Origin: Scleroderma bovista
Lineage: Eukaryota > Basidiomycota > Agaricomycetes > Boletales > Sclerodermataceae
Direction: 5' to 3'
Assembly: GCA_037178675.1 (NCBI GenBank)
Contig: JAYMGJ010000182.1
Location: forward strand, 62,001-126,000
Length of the DNA stretch: 64,000 bases
Under the pieces are notes generated by a model that was not told the origin of the DNA, did no database searches, and worked only from the letters and a program-made list of their open reading frames with translations. A program made the position numbers and the translations under genes. The first letter of the stretch is position 1, and each line of letters begins with the position of its first letter. This document shows positions 41,927-52,990 of the stretch, in pieces.

Positions 41927-42675
41927 CACTGCAAGCATTTGTGGATGTTTTGTGACAAAACATTGTAAAAAAATAGAATAAAGAGATACTCTTTTATTTG
42001 CAATTTTGTTTAACACAAAAGACAAATATTATACAGCATAATCTTTGTCATTTTTATCTCAAGACATGGTTTGAGACTATTTCTTATGTCAGGGCAGTAA
42101 AAAAGTTAATCTTTTTCTTCTGCCTATCCTTTGCAAAACAAAATGAAGAAAACACAATATAACTTTCCTTGTATTTAGGGACTAAAAACCATAATGTTCT
42201 GTGAAAAAATATTGTGAATCACATACACTATATACTTAACAAAAAAAGCCTATAATCACAAGGTATATCCTAATAAATGCTACTCTAAATAAACATCCCT
42301 TGTTCTGGCCATAAACATTACATGCATAACATCATTTTATTGCACAAATCATCTTTAAAAAAACTCAACATGTTTATGGCCAAAACATGGAGAATGCATT
42401 TTCAATGTTTTTTGTTGAAAAATGATATGGATACCTGTGAGACCTGACTATCTAAACATGGACTGCCTCAAACATGGTGGTGAGGAAGACACCTAGGTAG
42501 CTAGTGGAATAGTGATTGTTGTTATGCTAGTGGGTGGGGCTGTTGACATGTGTCAACAGGGGTGGTGGCAGTGGTGGTGCTGGTGTCAGGTGTCATTGTT
42601 GTGCTGGTGCTGGAGGGACCATAGTTGTCATGCTGGTAGTGGGTAGGGCTGTTAAGTTGTCATTGCCTGGCTGGT
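41927..42675 (+). repeat. Left terminal inverted repeat of the CACTG element
   Basis: 749 bp and nearly identical to the reverse complement of 45842-46874 outside the nested MITE. It is A/T-rich near the tip and GTGGTG-rich at the inner end. It has no convincing ORF. Confidence 0.9.
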
Positions 42676-43253
42676 GAGGCTTGTATATGCTGCAATACAA
42701 TCATTTGTACCAAATATTGTTGCAGATGGAGGTGATGCTTACCCTCTGAAGAAGCTCTGATGGATCTCCCCACAATGTTGTCAATCTTACTTGATAGACC
42801 CAATAGACTGGTGGGAGGGATGTGATACCCTCAGTGCACCTTCCTCACAATGTTGATTGGGCCCAATAGACTTCTGTCAGGGGCTCTCAACCATTTCGGG
42901 AATTGGCATTGGAAGAGGGCATATATTAGGTACATTGTCAGGTACACAAAAATTATTATATCTAAAGACCATGGGAACACAAACAAACTGCTGCCAAGGG
43001 TGGTGCCATGCCACTGGTGTGTTACTGATCTTTCCTCAAGAGATCTGGGGGTCAGGTGTTGGCCTAGCATTAAGGCCAAGGTGCTATGTAGCATAGTTGT
43101 GCTTCCCAAAGATTAGAAAGGCTGAACAAATACTTAAGCATGAGACTGAAGGGTATGGTCAAAGACTGACTTAGTATGAGTGCAGACACAGTGAGGGGAA
43201 AAGGCACATTACATATGGTAAGAGTTCCCAAGATTGATTTAGCCATTGGCATT

Positions 43254-43704
43254 AAAGCTCCATGAAAAACTCTAGCTGGGAGTTATTGATGCAACTCTGA
43301 GGTGTCCTGAGATCTTTCAAAGGCATGTGGCATCTCTCATCCTGCATGTTGTAGCCACCCACATGATGACAACAATGATGGCAGTGGCCAGCCAACACTG
43401 CTATGACAAAAACCAACTTATGTGTTAATGTCAATGGCTCAACCACCTGTGAGCATGATGGCAAGTGCCAACACAACTCACTACAGACAACATCACTACT
43501 GTCCATGGCCATTGATGTGGACAGCCTGACCACCACATGAGCATGCCAAGCATGAGTGGCACCACAGCTTATTGCTGATGACACCACTGCCCCAGCTATC
43601 AATAGATTCCAGCACCACAATGACCATTGACATCTTTCAGCCCTGAGTTATTGATATGTTAATACTAACTAGTTAATAACGTGGGAGTTTTTCATGGAGC
43701 CATA
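43254..43704. mobile_element. Possible 451-bp MITE
   Basis: Inverted ends share GCTCCATGAAAAACTC (43257-43272 and the reverse complement at 43685-43700). The flanks carry a direct repeat ATTGGCATT (43245-43253 and 43705-43713). An 8-9-bp duplication would suit a hAT-type MITE, but the extreme 3-4 bases of the ends do not pair, so this is tentative. Confidence 0.5.
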
Positions 43705-44018
43705 ATTGGCATTGTCCTCATGGTGAAGTAATGAGTAATGACTACAACTTGCTAACTCTGATGAGAAGTATAGTATTCACAATCACACTCAGTTAGGGAG
43801 TGGTACAGGTCAACTCATGGGTGTCACCAGTCCTGACAGAACTCATGATCTGGCCAGGTTGCCAGTTATCTATATCCACAATCATGGCTACATGCCCACA
43901 CCACCAATACCACAGGTTACATCCACATCCACAGCCTTCTCCAGACAATTTTCAAATAACTCCAGATGTATTTCAGATTGAGCAGATACAGGACAAGCAT
44001 AGACAAAAGTCTGGTAAT

Positions 44019-45216
44019 TGTCATATCCATACTTTTCCAGTCGCAACTCCGGTCTAACCATGGCCCGCCTGACCTCTCCTTAGGCATAGATGCAACTCCG
44101 GATCTAGTCCGGCCATCTCCAGCCCTATAGCTGCACTCCTCAACTCCGGTCACTACGTCCATCTCCGCCTCAGGACTAACCCCTGTCTTCCTACAGACAG
44201 ATCCGCGGTCTAACTCCTCCGTGTCAGACCTGTACCTACCACTAGTCGCTACTCTGGTTTCAGTCCGGCCACTCCCTTAGCCTTGTCTGCAACGTAGCCC
44301 AACTCCGGCTGGTACATCCAACTCCGGCTCAGTTCTGCTCCTGCTCCTGCTCCGCTTCCTCTGTCAGGTCCACCAAAGGCTTAGGACATTTCCATGTCCA
44401 ACTCCAGACCTTCCTCCGGATACTCTGCCCTTCCTCCACTCACACACTCCCTCCGCTCTTGCACTTCCTCCGGTCGTGCACTTCCTCCGGTCCTGGACAT
44501 CGCTCCGGACTTAACATTAGTTAAGTCCACCTCTGACCCTTACCTGTCCTCTTCCGACCTAGTTCCCTTGTCCCTGCTTTTCCTCTGTCGTCCCTGTAAC
44601 TCTAGTTCCCCGTGTCTGCTTCCGCTCCGGTTTATTTTCCTGTCCCTGGTTTATTTTCCTGTCTGCTTCTGCTCCATCCCTTGTCCCGACTAGGGTGTTT
44701 ACTTGTCACCGTATATACTCACCTCTAGTCTCTTTACTATATAAACTACCGTACTCCGGCCTAGTAGATCCTTAGATCAAATCTCGACTAAGATACTCCC
44801 CACTCTGTACTACCCACCATGCTCTCCTAATCCCATCTTGTTCTCCTGAACTCCGGCCTATCTCGTCCCCTTGGTCCTATGTCCAATCCTAGCAAGTCTC
44901 CTACTTGCACGAGGGCAAAAGCCACCTCTGTCCCAGACTCGACGCTAGACCTCTCAGGACTTATCCCACCTCTGGGATGTCCTTCGCTCTGGACAAGCTG
45001 CGCTCAACTCCGGACCACTTTCCCGCGGTCCGGACTTACTCCGCAAAAACCCGGACTTACTCCCTGTGCTTCTCTAGTGCCCGGACTTCATTTGTTTAAC
45101 CCGGACTTGGCTCTCTGCACTAACTAGCACCTACTAGTGTCTGGACTTACCTCCTCATTAGTTCCCTGCACCTCTGGACCTCCTAGTAAGATCGTTGAGG
45201 AGAACCGGTCTTGACA
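44019..45216 (+). mobile_element. Solo LTR, family C (1,198 bp, complete)
   Basis: It starts TGTCATATCCATAC and ends CCGGTCTTGACA with a perfect 5-bp duplication GTAAT (44014-44018 and 45217-45221). It ends like the Ty3 family A LTR (CTTGACA), so a Ty3-type origin is likely. It is inserted in the interior of the CACTG element and is therefore younger than it. It serves as the reference for the broken copy at 19015-21969. Confidence 0.93.
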
Positions 45217-45841
45217 GTAATACTCATTATGGGAGACTGATATCAGACATATTTTCCACACTATTTTTAGAAAGTCAGGTCTCACAGATATCCATATCAA
45301 CACATGTGATTTTTAAACCAAAAACATGAAAAATGCATTCTCCATGTTTTGGCCATAAACAGGACCATTAGTCATGTTATCGCTGTTGACAGCATTGTCT
45401 GGCATGTGTGGGCTTTGGTGATGTTGTGACTCATCACCATCATCATTGATGTAGTACCAGGTACATGGGCATGGATGGATGTGCCTGGTGTACTACAAAT
45501 ATGTATGTTTGTGTTGCTGTTGATGAACCTCAGTGAACATGTCATACTCCAAAAAACACAGCCCTCACTGAGTCAGTTCATCCCTAGAAACTCCCTTGCC
45601 AACATACTCTATGTCATCACCTGCCTCATCTGCATCACCCCCCCACACCAGCTGGCATCAAGGACCTTTTGGCCAAGATCGTGACAACCAGCTCTTAGTT
45701 AACTAACAACTGGCCTTCCAGCAGCAACCATTGCAGTGAACTTCCATAATCTTATTTGCCAGCTGTCATGATTCACACCATGTCTGTCCATGTATCTGAT
45801 ATCCCTTGTGCCCTCCACATGATGAAGATGTTGATGGCCCT

Positions 45842-46874
45842 ACCAGCCAGGCAATGACAACTTAACAGCCCTACCCACCACCAGCATGACAACTATGTCG
45901 GAAAAAGTTTTTTGGGTTGCTACCGGTTGTAAGCAATTGCAACTCCTAAATGTACAGGTGCCTTGCAATACTACCCGAAATTTACTGTAAGTAACTTGGA
46001 ATACCAGTCCAAATGAGGTTGCAATCAGGTTAGAATTTGGTTCCAAGCAATGGGCCTGAAATTGCAGCCCAATTTTTCCATTATAGTAAGGTGCCAAGCA
46101 AAAAATATGTAAATAAATGAGTCTAAATGGTGTCTAAATATGGTATGATTGCAATGGGGTGTTTGAAACTTCCGACATATGGTCCCTCCAGCACTAGCAT
46201 AACAATGACACCTGACACCAGCACCACCACTGCCACCACCCCTGTTGACACATGTCAACAGCCCCACCCACCAGCATAACAACAATCACTATTCCACTAG
46301 CTATCTAGGTGTCTTCCTCACCACCATGTTTGAGGCAGTCCATGTTTAGATAGTCAGGTCTCACAGGTATCCATATCATTTTTCAACAAAAAACATTGAA
46401 AATGCATTCTCCATGTTTTGGCCATAAACATGTTGAGTTTTTTTAAAGATGATTTGTGCAATAAAATGATGTTATGCATGTAATGTTTATGGCCAGAACA
46501 AGGGATGTTTATTTAGAGTAGCATTTATTAGGATATACCTTGTGATTATAGGCTTTTTTTGTTAAGTATATAGTGTATGTGATTCACAATATTTTTTCAC
46601 AGAACATTATGGTTTTTAGTCCCTAAATACAAGGAAAGTTATATTGTGTTTTCTTCATTTTGTTTTGCAAAGGATAGGCAGAAGAAAAAGATTAACTTTT
46701 TTACTGCCCTGACATAAGAAATAGTCTCAAACCATGTCTTGAGATAAAAATGACAAAGATTATGCTGTATAATATTTGTCTTTTGTGTTAAACAAAATTG
46801 CAAATAAAAGAGTATCTCTTTATTCTATTTTTTTACAATGTTTTGTCACAAAACATCCACAAATGCTTGCAGTG
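45842..46874 (-). repeat. Right terminal inverted repeat of the CACTG element, with nested MITE
   Basis: Reverse complement of 41927-42675, interrupted by 45896-46177. After subtraction of the MITE and its TA duplication, both arms are 749 bp. Confidence 0.9.
45896..46177. mobile_element. 282-bp MITE, Tc1/mariner-like
   Basis: The ends are TGTCGGAA...TTCCGACA, flanked by a TA duplication (45894-45895 and 46178-46179). The empty site is visible in the left inverted repeat at about 42621, which reads straight through with a single TA. It is non-coding. The TA duplication and short inverted ends suit a mariner-type MITE. Confidence 0.85.
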
Positions 46875-46877
46875 ACA

Positions 46878-47045
46878 ATCAAGCCCCCCAGATAATAAGT
46901 CACTCAGAAAGTTTAGACCACCCAGACTGTCAGACTGTCCATATGAGTCATACTAGCAGCCAGACACCCCATCCAGTAAGTTAGTCAGACAGTTACATAA
47001 GACCATTCAGACCATTCAGATAATATAATAAACAGACAAACCTAA
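46878..47045 (+). repeat. Remnant of the CAGACC satellite right of the CACTG element
   Basis: CAGACTGTC, CCAGTAAGTTAGTCAGAC and similar motifs continue the array that is cut at 41926. Confidence 0.75.
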
Positions 47046-47049
47046 TAGC

Positions 47050-47660
47050 CAATCATTGTTGTTATGCGTTGTCATCGCGTTGGTGGTCAATGACGCCGCT
47101 GTCAGTGTTGGTGGCCATGTTGACAACGTTGAGGGTGGGGTCGTCGTTGATGCAGATGGTGGTGGGGACGTCATTGTCATTGTCATCAGTGGCTGTGTTG
47201 ACGACACAGGCGGTGGGGTGTTGTCATTGTCACATTGGTGGTGGCCATCGTCATCCTTGATGCTGGTGGTGGAGTGGTGGTGGTGGGTGTCATTGTCTCG
47301 CACTTGCCATCGCCATCCTCGTCCTTGTCGCATCGTCCTTGTCGCATCGTCCTTGTCGCATCGTCCTTGTCGCATCGTCCTTGTCGCATCGTCCTTGTCG
47401 CATCGTCCTTGTCGCATCGTCCTTGTTGACCTTGACCTTGTCACGTCGTCCTCACTGTCATCATCCTGTTGTCGTGGTTGTCGCCATCCATGTGGGTGTT
47501 GGTGATGGTGGGGTTGGGCGATGTGCTGGCAGTGGTTGTGTCATCAACAGCTATGACACTGGGGCTGGTGTGGTCACCGTGGTGTTGGCGTTGTTGACGA
47601 TGACACTGGTTGTTGTCATCACTGTGGGTGCTGCAGGTGGTCATTGTCAGTAGTGGTAGA
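47050..47660 (+). repeat. GTC/GTTG-rich low-complexity arm
   Basis: An irregular array of GTTGTCATTGTC-type motifs giving spurious valine/alanine-rich frames. It contains the 14-bp tandem array at 47321-47428. Compare the opposite-strand composition at 47780-48560. Confidence 0.7.
47321..47428 (+). repeat. Tandem array, 14-bp unit GTCCTTGTCGCATC, 8 copies
   Basis: Units start at 47321, 47335, 47349, 47363, 47377, 47391, 47405 and 47419 (the last diverges). They are perfect and directly adjacent with no spacers, so this is a microsatellite-like array, not CRISPR. A 14-bp period does not preserve a reading frame, so it is not a protein repeat. Confidence 0.95.
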
Positions 47661-47694
47661 CATGGTGTGAAGTACTTACCTTAGTGTATGGAAC

Positions 47695-47777
47695 GTGGGA
47701 CTTAGAAAAAAAGTGGGAGTTGTTGTGATTACAAATCACATCACAACAACTCCAAATATTCTCTACATAAGTCCCAC
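47695..47777. repeat. Foldback sequence (two nested inverted repeats)
   Basis: The outer arms are GTGGGACTTA (47695-47704) and TAAGTCCCAC (47768-47777). The inner arms are GGAGTTGTTGTGA (47716-47728) and TCACAACAACTCC (47741-47753) with a 12-base loop. It lies at the switch between the GTC-rich and GAC-rich arms. Confidence 0.85.
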
Positions 47778-47779
47778 AT

Positions 47780-48560
47780 CACCTCTGTCTCCCATTCAAC
47801 CACGACAACAATGACGTGTCAACCACCACCACCCATGACCACAACTCGCGAGGACGACCCCCGCCTGTCGTCTCTGATGGACGACCACAGATGATGACGA
47901 CCCCCATCCCAATACCATCCAACAACAACAACCCCAGCCCATCCTCTCTGATGGATGACCACAACCCCCATCCCAGTGTCGTCCAATGATGATGACCCCC
48001 AGCCCATCCTCTCTGACGGACAACCACAGACAACCACGACCCCCATCCCAGCACCCCCATCCCAGTGTCGTCCAATGACAATGACCCCCAGCCCATCGCC
48101 TCTGACTGACAATGACAACCCCCATCCCAGCACCCCATCCCAGCACCATCCAACAACAACAATGACTACCCCTATGTCGCCTCTAATGGACGAAGACTGA
48201 CGATAACCACCCCCGTCCCATCGTTGTCCAACAATGACAATAACAACAACACCACCACCACCAGCGACGACAACAACACAGGCAACAGCATCGACAATCA
48301 CAACAACAATGACCAGCCCCAGCGATGACGACACCCCCCGCATTCCCCATCTCCAGCATGTTGCCCGAAGACAATGTCAGTGTTCTCCCAGCCCCAGTGT
48401 CATCTGGTGACCGTGATGACACGTGCCCCGTGTCCCCCAGCCCCAGCATTGTCGACACAGCCATCACCCAGTGATGACGATGTCACTATCACCTACACCC
48501 ACACCGGCCTTGATGACATGACCACTGCACTACCAGCATTGATGATGCCCCCCAATTCAT
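47780..48560 (-). repeat. GAC/CCCAGCCC-rich imperfect repeats
   Basis: A period of about 60 bp around ACCCCCATCCCAGTGTCGTC and CCCAGCCCATCCTCTCTGA recurs four to five times between 47890 and 48150; the rest is ACAACAACA-type low complexity. Its composition is the complement of 47050-47660. Apparent frames on the minus strand come from the repeat. Confidence 0.75.
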
Positions 48561-48659
48561 ATATAATATATATTTGTTGTACTGTAGTATTTTTTTGTTC
48601 AGAATTAATATAAATTTATTAGCATGAATATTGAATAAATTAAGTGGCAAAGGAATACA

Positions 48660-49270
48660 GATGGATACAGCTAATGGCCTGGCTGGTCTGGCTAATTTTA
48701 ATAGTCTAATTGGTCTGACTGGTCTGAGTCTCTGAATTGTCTGGCCACTCTGGCCAGTCTTACTGATGTGACTTGTCTGGGTGGCCTGACTAGTCTGGTT
48801 GGTCTGGATTGTCTTAACTGTCTGACCAACTTACTATCTAAGGGGTCTGACAGGTCTGACAGTCTGGGTGATCTGATTGGGCTGGGTGGTCTGGATGGTC
48901 TGGACAGTCTTGACTGTCTGACTGACTTACAGTCTGGGTGGTCTGACAGGTCTGACAGGTCTGAATGGTCTTCACTGGCTGACTGACTTATGATCTGGGT
49001 GGTCTGACAGGTCTGACAGGTCTGGATGGTTTTAACTGTCTGACTGACTTACTGCCTGACTGGTCTGACTGGTCTGACTGGTCTGGATTGTCTTAACTCT
49101 CTGACTGACTTACTGTCTGGGTGGTCTGACTGGTCTGGAGTGGTCTGGACTGTCTGACTGTCTGACAGGCTGGCTGGTCTGGCTGGTCTGACTGGTCTGA
49201 CTGGTCTGGTGGTCTGGAATGGCTTGACTGACTTATCTGACTTATCCATCTTAACTGTCTGATTCCAGAC
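48660..49270 (-). repeat. Satellite array, reverse-complement orientation
   Basis: GGTCTGACTGGTCTGACTGG and GTCTGACTGACTTACTGTCT are the reverse complements of the motifs at 40740-41926, with similar C/G-tract spacing. Confidence 0.85.
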
Positions 49271-49358
49271 AATCCAGATGCTGTAAGAGAGTTAAGAGCA
49301 ATTGTCACCTTGCTAATGCATGATTAATGGAATTTTTATACTGAAAATAAAGGGTTGC

Positions 49359-49940
49359 TTACTTGGAAATGCAAGACGACAAATGAACATAATGAGGATG
49401 GTGGACAAACCTTGGACATTGAGGCAATGTGATGACAGGCCAGCCATTGACAGCACAATGATTAGGTTTTAACTGTGCCACAGCAACAGCTCTGTCATAT
49501 GCCTTTCCAAGGAATGACGTACATAGCAATACCCCAGAAATACCATCTGGATGTATGGCATAGCCAAGGTGTGTGAAGAGTTGGCTTAAATCAGTAGCCT
49601 GTAGACTGTATGTTCTGATGATATACAATAGTAAGTTAGCAAAGTCAATAATCGAAAAGGGAGGAGAAGTGTGAATGAAAAAGGTAATGCCGAAGTAAGC
49701 TGTTTTCCTAAAAGGAGAATCAGAAGGTAGTTCATGCCAGGTGAAAACAGCAGATGGAATCAACCATGGAATTAAAGCACGATCATTATTTCCATCCAAG
49801 GTGTATGTATCAGATGCAAAAGGCTTGCAATTTACAATAAGAATGGATCAAAAAATATTAGAATTTAATCATACCAATAGCAACTGACAAAGATGACAAT
49901 GAATCTGAACCTTTGACCATTCCATATTCTCTGGATGCCA
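49359..49940 (-). pseudogene. Unrecognised fungal gene fragment
   Basis: Minus-strand frame 49799-49359 has strong coding character (LIPWLIPSAVFTWHELPSDS, LFTHLGYAIHPDGISGVLLC, CAVNGWPVITLPQCPRFVHH). An upstream exon-like piece near 49930-49860 reads MVKGSDSLSSLSVAIGMI. It resembles uncharacterised, often multi-copy Agaricomycete proteins, but I cannot name a domain. No clean start or full exon set is visible. Confidence 0.5.
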
Positions 49941-50783
49941 TGCTAAATTGTTTAGATAATCAACAATTCATTGGCCTTGTGTCACAGACAGTGACACATA
50001 AGGATACATGTCAACGAGTGATTCAAGGCTATTTTTGAAAGCTATAGTAATGTCAAGTCAGCCTGCATAGCAAATAATAGATGCAAGCAAGTAGACAGAC
50101 CTATTCCCCATGGAGATAAACAACAGAGAGGAAGGATAATAGCAGAAAAGTTGTTATTCATAGCGATTTCTCTGGTCTGGAGGGAAAGACACTGCTGTGT
50201 GTGTCATATTTAACAAACAGTAATTACCATAATGAGAAGAAAAGGTTAGGTCTTGATCCGAGAAACATGATAAATATATATTACACGTGTTGAGAATGAT
50301 CAGGGTAGAGAATAATCTTAGTTGACAACAGTCGCAATTGTAGATGTGTTTCATCTGAATGCATGTGTGAGGCAGGTCCTTTCTCATTGTGGTATAGAAT
50401 AGAATTGTACACCATGTGCAGCATTATCTTGTCATAATTGGTGTTTACTTACAGACAGAGCATGTACTGAATATGACATCTAAGGGAAGTACCATGATCA
50501 TAATTTAGAAATAAGTGGATAGGGTCAATTAAATTCATTTGATCACAACCATATTGTCGGTGTATTGGTGTCAGGGTAGAGATCAGTACATTATCTGAAC
50601 TTACTTTATTTGAAGGTATTTGTCACATAGAATTTTGAACTTACCAGTTGGGTCTTAGGATAACTGTGCAGTGTTGAGTATCCTGGTGGTATGCTGTAGT
50701 GTCCACTTTGGTGAATTATTTAGGTAAAATCAATTTAGGCAAATAGTTTATAGTTGGAAGAAATTGTACAAAGGAGAGAACCA
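49941..50783. other. No gene recognised
   Basis: A/T-rich, with a short minus-strand frame at 50387-50154 that has no family resemblance. It may contain degraded exons of the neighbouring relics. Confidence 0.4.
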
Positions 50784-52990
50784 CTACTGTTTCTTTGCCT
50801 TATGTTTACCCAGTGCTTTTGTGCTCAAAATAGGGTTGTTACCTGTATCGGAAGGAATATTGGAATGTGAAAATACATCTGAAATAATGTCAGATGGAAA
50901 AGAAGAGACAGGAGTAAGAGGAGATGAATCACTATGAACATCTTCATCGTTAGGTAAAGATGACATTGGGATATTTGTGTTATCCATAGGCTTGGATACA
51001 GTACCCATTTCCTGAACAGTTACTTATAGTATAAGATATGGAATTCAACATATGAATATAATATGAATAAACATACCTGTACAGCATCAGTGTCAAGACC
51101 ATGTCCAACTCCGGACCCTTATCCAGTTACTCCGGTCGCATCGCAGCACTGTAGCTCAACTCTGGATCTCTGTGCATTACTCCGGTCCTGGACGCACACA
51201 TTACCCTTCCGCTAAGTGCGACCCTTTGCATTAGACTCAATCCAGTCGTTACCACACTTCCCCGTCTACCCTGTTGTACCATGAGTTCTCCGTGCTCCGT
51301 TTATATCTTCTACCTTGTAGTATTTTCTCCGGACCTTACTTATTTTCATCGGACCTGACCTAGTCCCAACTCTGGTTGTTCCTTGTCCGCCCTTTGGGCT
51401 GTTTACTTGTCACCATAAATACTCGACCCTAGTTCTCCTTAGTATAAGTGCCCTGTACTCCGTCCTGTACTCCTCAGTCTGAAATCAACTATAGTCACTA
51501 CTCCTGTTCCTGCTTGTCTCTGTCTCCACCTCCGTCTCCTCTTGACCGGAACCTATGCAAGGGATCAATGCTCGATCCCCTTGTCGTTGAATCCAATTGG
51601 TCTCAACTCCGGCCAGACTAACTCCTTGTCCAGCCTCTGTCCTTCTCCTTCGTCCGTTTCCGTCCGGACTTGACCGGACCTCTTACCGGAGTAGACCCGG
51701 ACTTGACAATCAGATACATTCAATGTTTGCGACACAGTACTTGGTGGCACCATGGGGCTACATAAATAATATAAGTAAAATGTAGAGTGTTCGGGAAATT
51801 TGTATCAAGTCATACCTATTGGAAGATAATTCAGGACCTATTGGTTTCGGTGGAACAGAACTACTGCTGTATGACGGTGAGACAACCTATTGATCATGTA
51901 GATAAGTAATACAGCATAACAATGAACAAATTAAGATATATGTAGGAGATGTTGCAAACGCAGCAAACTTGTATTTCTTTGTGGGTGTCAATGCTGATCC
52001 AGATGGGCTACTGGCTGTATTTGTATCTTGCCCTGCACAGATGTTAAGGACAATGTTTTCAACATTTATTCAGATAGTTCCTGTTTGTGTGACGTCTGTG
52101 AAGGTTCCGAAGAATTGGACAGTAGAATTGGTATATGGTGTAGGAGTCTTGTTCCAACATGGACGAGAACCATCATATATGCATCTAAAGCAAAATGAGA
52201 GCAGGAAAAGAAAAAGAAATGGCAAGCAACATACTGAACAGTTGATGTCTTTGAGCCATCTCAAATGAATTCTGAACAAACAACATTGAATGCTTTCGAC
52301 ACTCCATCTGACAACATCTCATGACGAAATGGAACAGAACCAAGTCCAATTACAAACAGAATTTGACAATCTGGTAAGTTGTGATCATATGTGTCCTCTT
52401 CAGAAGGATCCCCTGGGAAAGGAAAGAGATGGGATGCATCAAGAAGAATAGTACCATGAGATGGAAAGTATGCACAAGCAACAGCAAAGACAACAGTGTG
52501 GTCTTGCAGAATAGAATCATTGAATGGACTATAAATATGAAGTTCCACAGGAAGAACTACACCCAAAGAACACTGCAATGCCATCATATAGAAGCAATAA
52601 TATGTCTTCGTCAATGAGCCTGGTTTTTGAGAAAGATCTCGATGACCTTTTGCAACTGCAAAAAATCCAAAGATGGTGAGGGAAGACATGATGGGAATTC
52701 GAAAGAGGATCGGACACGAAAGGTTGCAGTGAAACTCATTATAGCACAAAAGATAATATACACACTAATTTGAAAGCCTTGTTTCACAAACAGATAAATC
52801 CAAGATTGGTAAGTTGAATTTGAATAAGATCCACCTGATCCACTCAGTGACACAAAATAGTGAATTATGTTCAAATGCATTTGAAATGCTGGGAAAAGTG
52901 ATACGAACCAATCAAGATTGATCATAACATATTAGAGCTAGCATCAAATTTTATACCTTATCACCAGAGCTTGACCCATATACATACTAT
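50784..52990 (-). pseudogene. Unrecognised multi-exon fungal gene relic, split by a solo LTR
   Basis: The main exon (about 52749-52235) reads VVFAVACAYFPSHGTILLDA, HLFPFPGDPSEEDTYDHNLP, DCQILFVIGLGSVPFRHEML. A 50-nt intron (52234-52185, GTATGT...CTTTAG) joins it to CIYDGSRPCWNKTPTPYTNS with frame preserved. TGA follows in that exon at about 52070. A family D solo LTR (51091-51708) lies further on, and the last exon (51008-50784) is Ser/Asp-rich with a basic end (KALGKHKAKKQ). The exon pattern fits a conserved but uncharacterised Agaricomycete protein family. Function unknown. Confidence 0.55.
51091..51708 (+). mobile_element. Solo LTR, family D (618 bp)
   Basis: It starts TGTCAAGACCATGTCC and ends CCGGACTTGACA, with a perfect 5-bp duplication ATCAG (51086-51090 and 51709-51713). 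It is in the opposite orientation to 33863-34494 and 53556-54186. Confidence 0.93.

Larger units (their letters stand above)
41927..46874. mobile_element. CACTG-ended DNA transposon with 749-bp terminal inverted repeats
   Basis: The ends read CACTGCAAGCATTTGTGG and its reverse complement, flanked by a 3-bp duplication ACA (41924-41926 and 46875-46877). CACTR ends and a 3-bp duplication fit the CACTA/EnSpm superfamily. The inverted repeats are 41927-42675 and 45842-46874; the latter is 1,033 bp but becomes exactly 749 bp after removing a 282-bp MITE and its TA duplication. Without nested insertions the element is about 3.5 kb. No transposase is recognisable between the repeats, so it is probably a non-autonomous derivative. 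It is inserted in the CAGACC satellite. Confidence 0.88.

Noticed and set aside
42831..43620. Transposase gene inside the CACTG element
   Set aside because: Frames are short and Cys/His/Val-biased by composition; no DDE motif or zinc finger is recognisable.
47321..47428. CRISPR-like repeat array
   Set aside because: Units are directly adjacent with no spacers and the DNA is eukaryotic.
47056..48343. Long valine/alanine-, serine- or glycine-rich ORFs on both strands
   Set aside because: They follow the GTC/GAC simple repeats in several frames at once and have no domain or start context.
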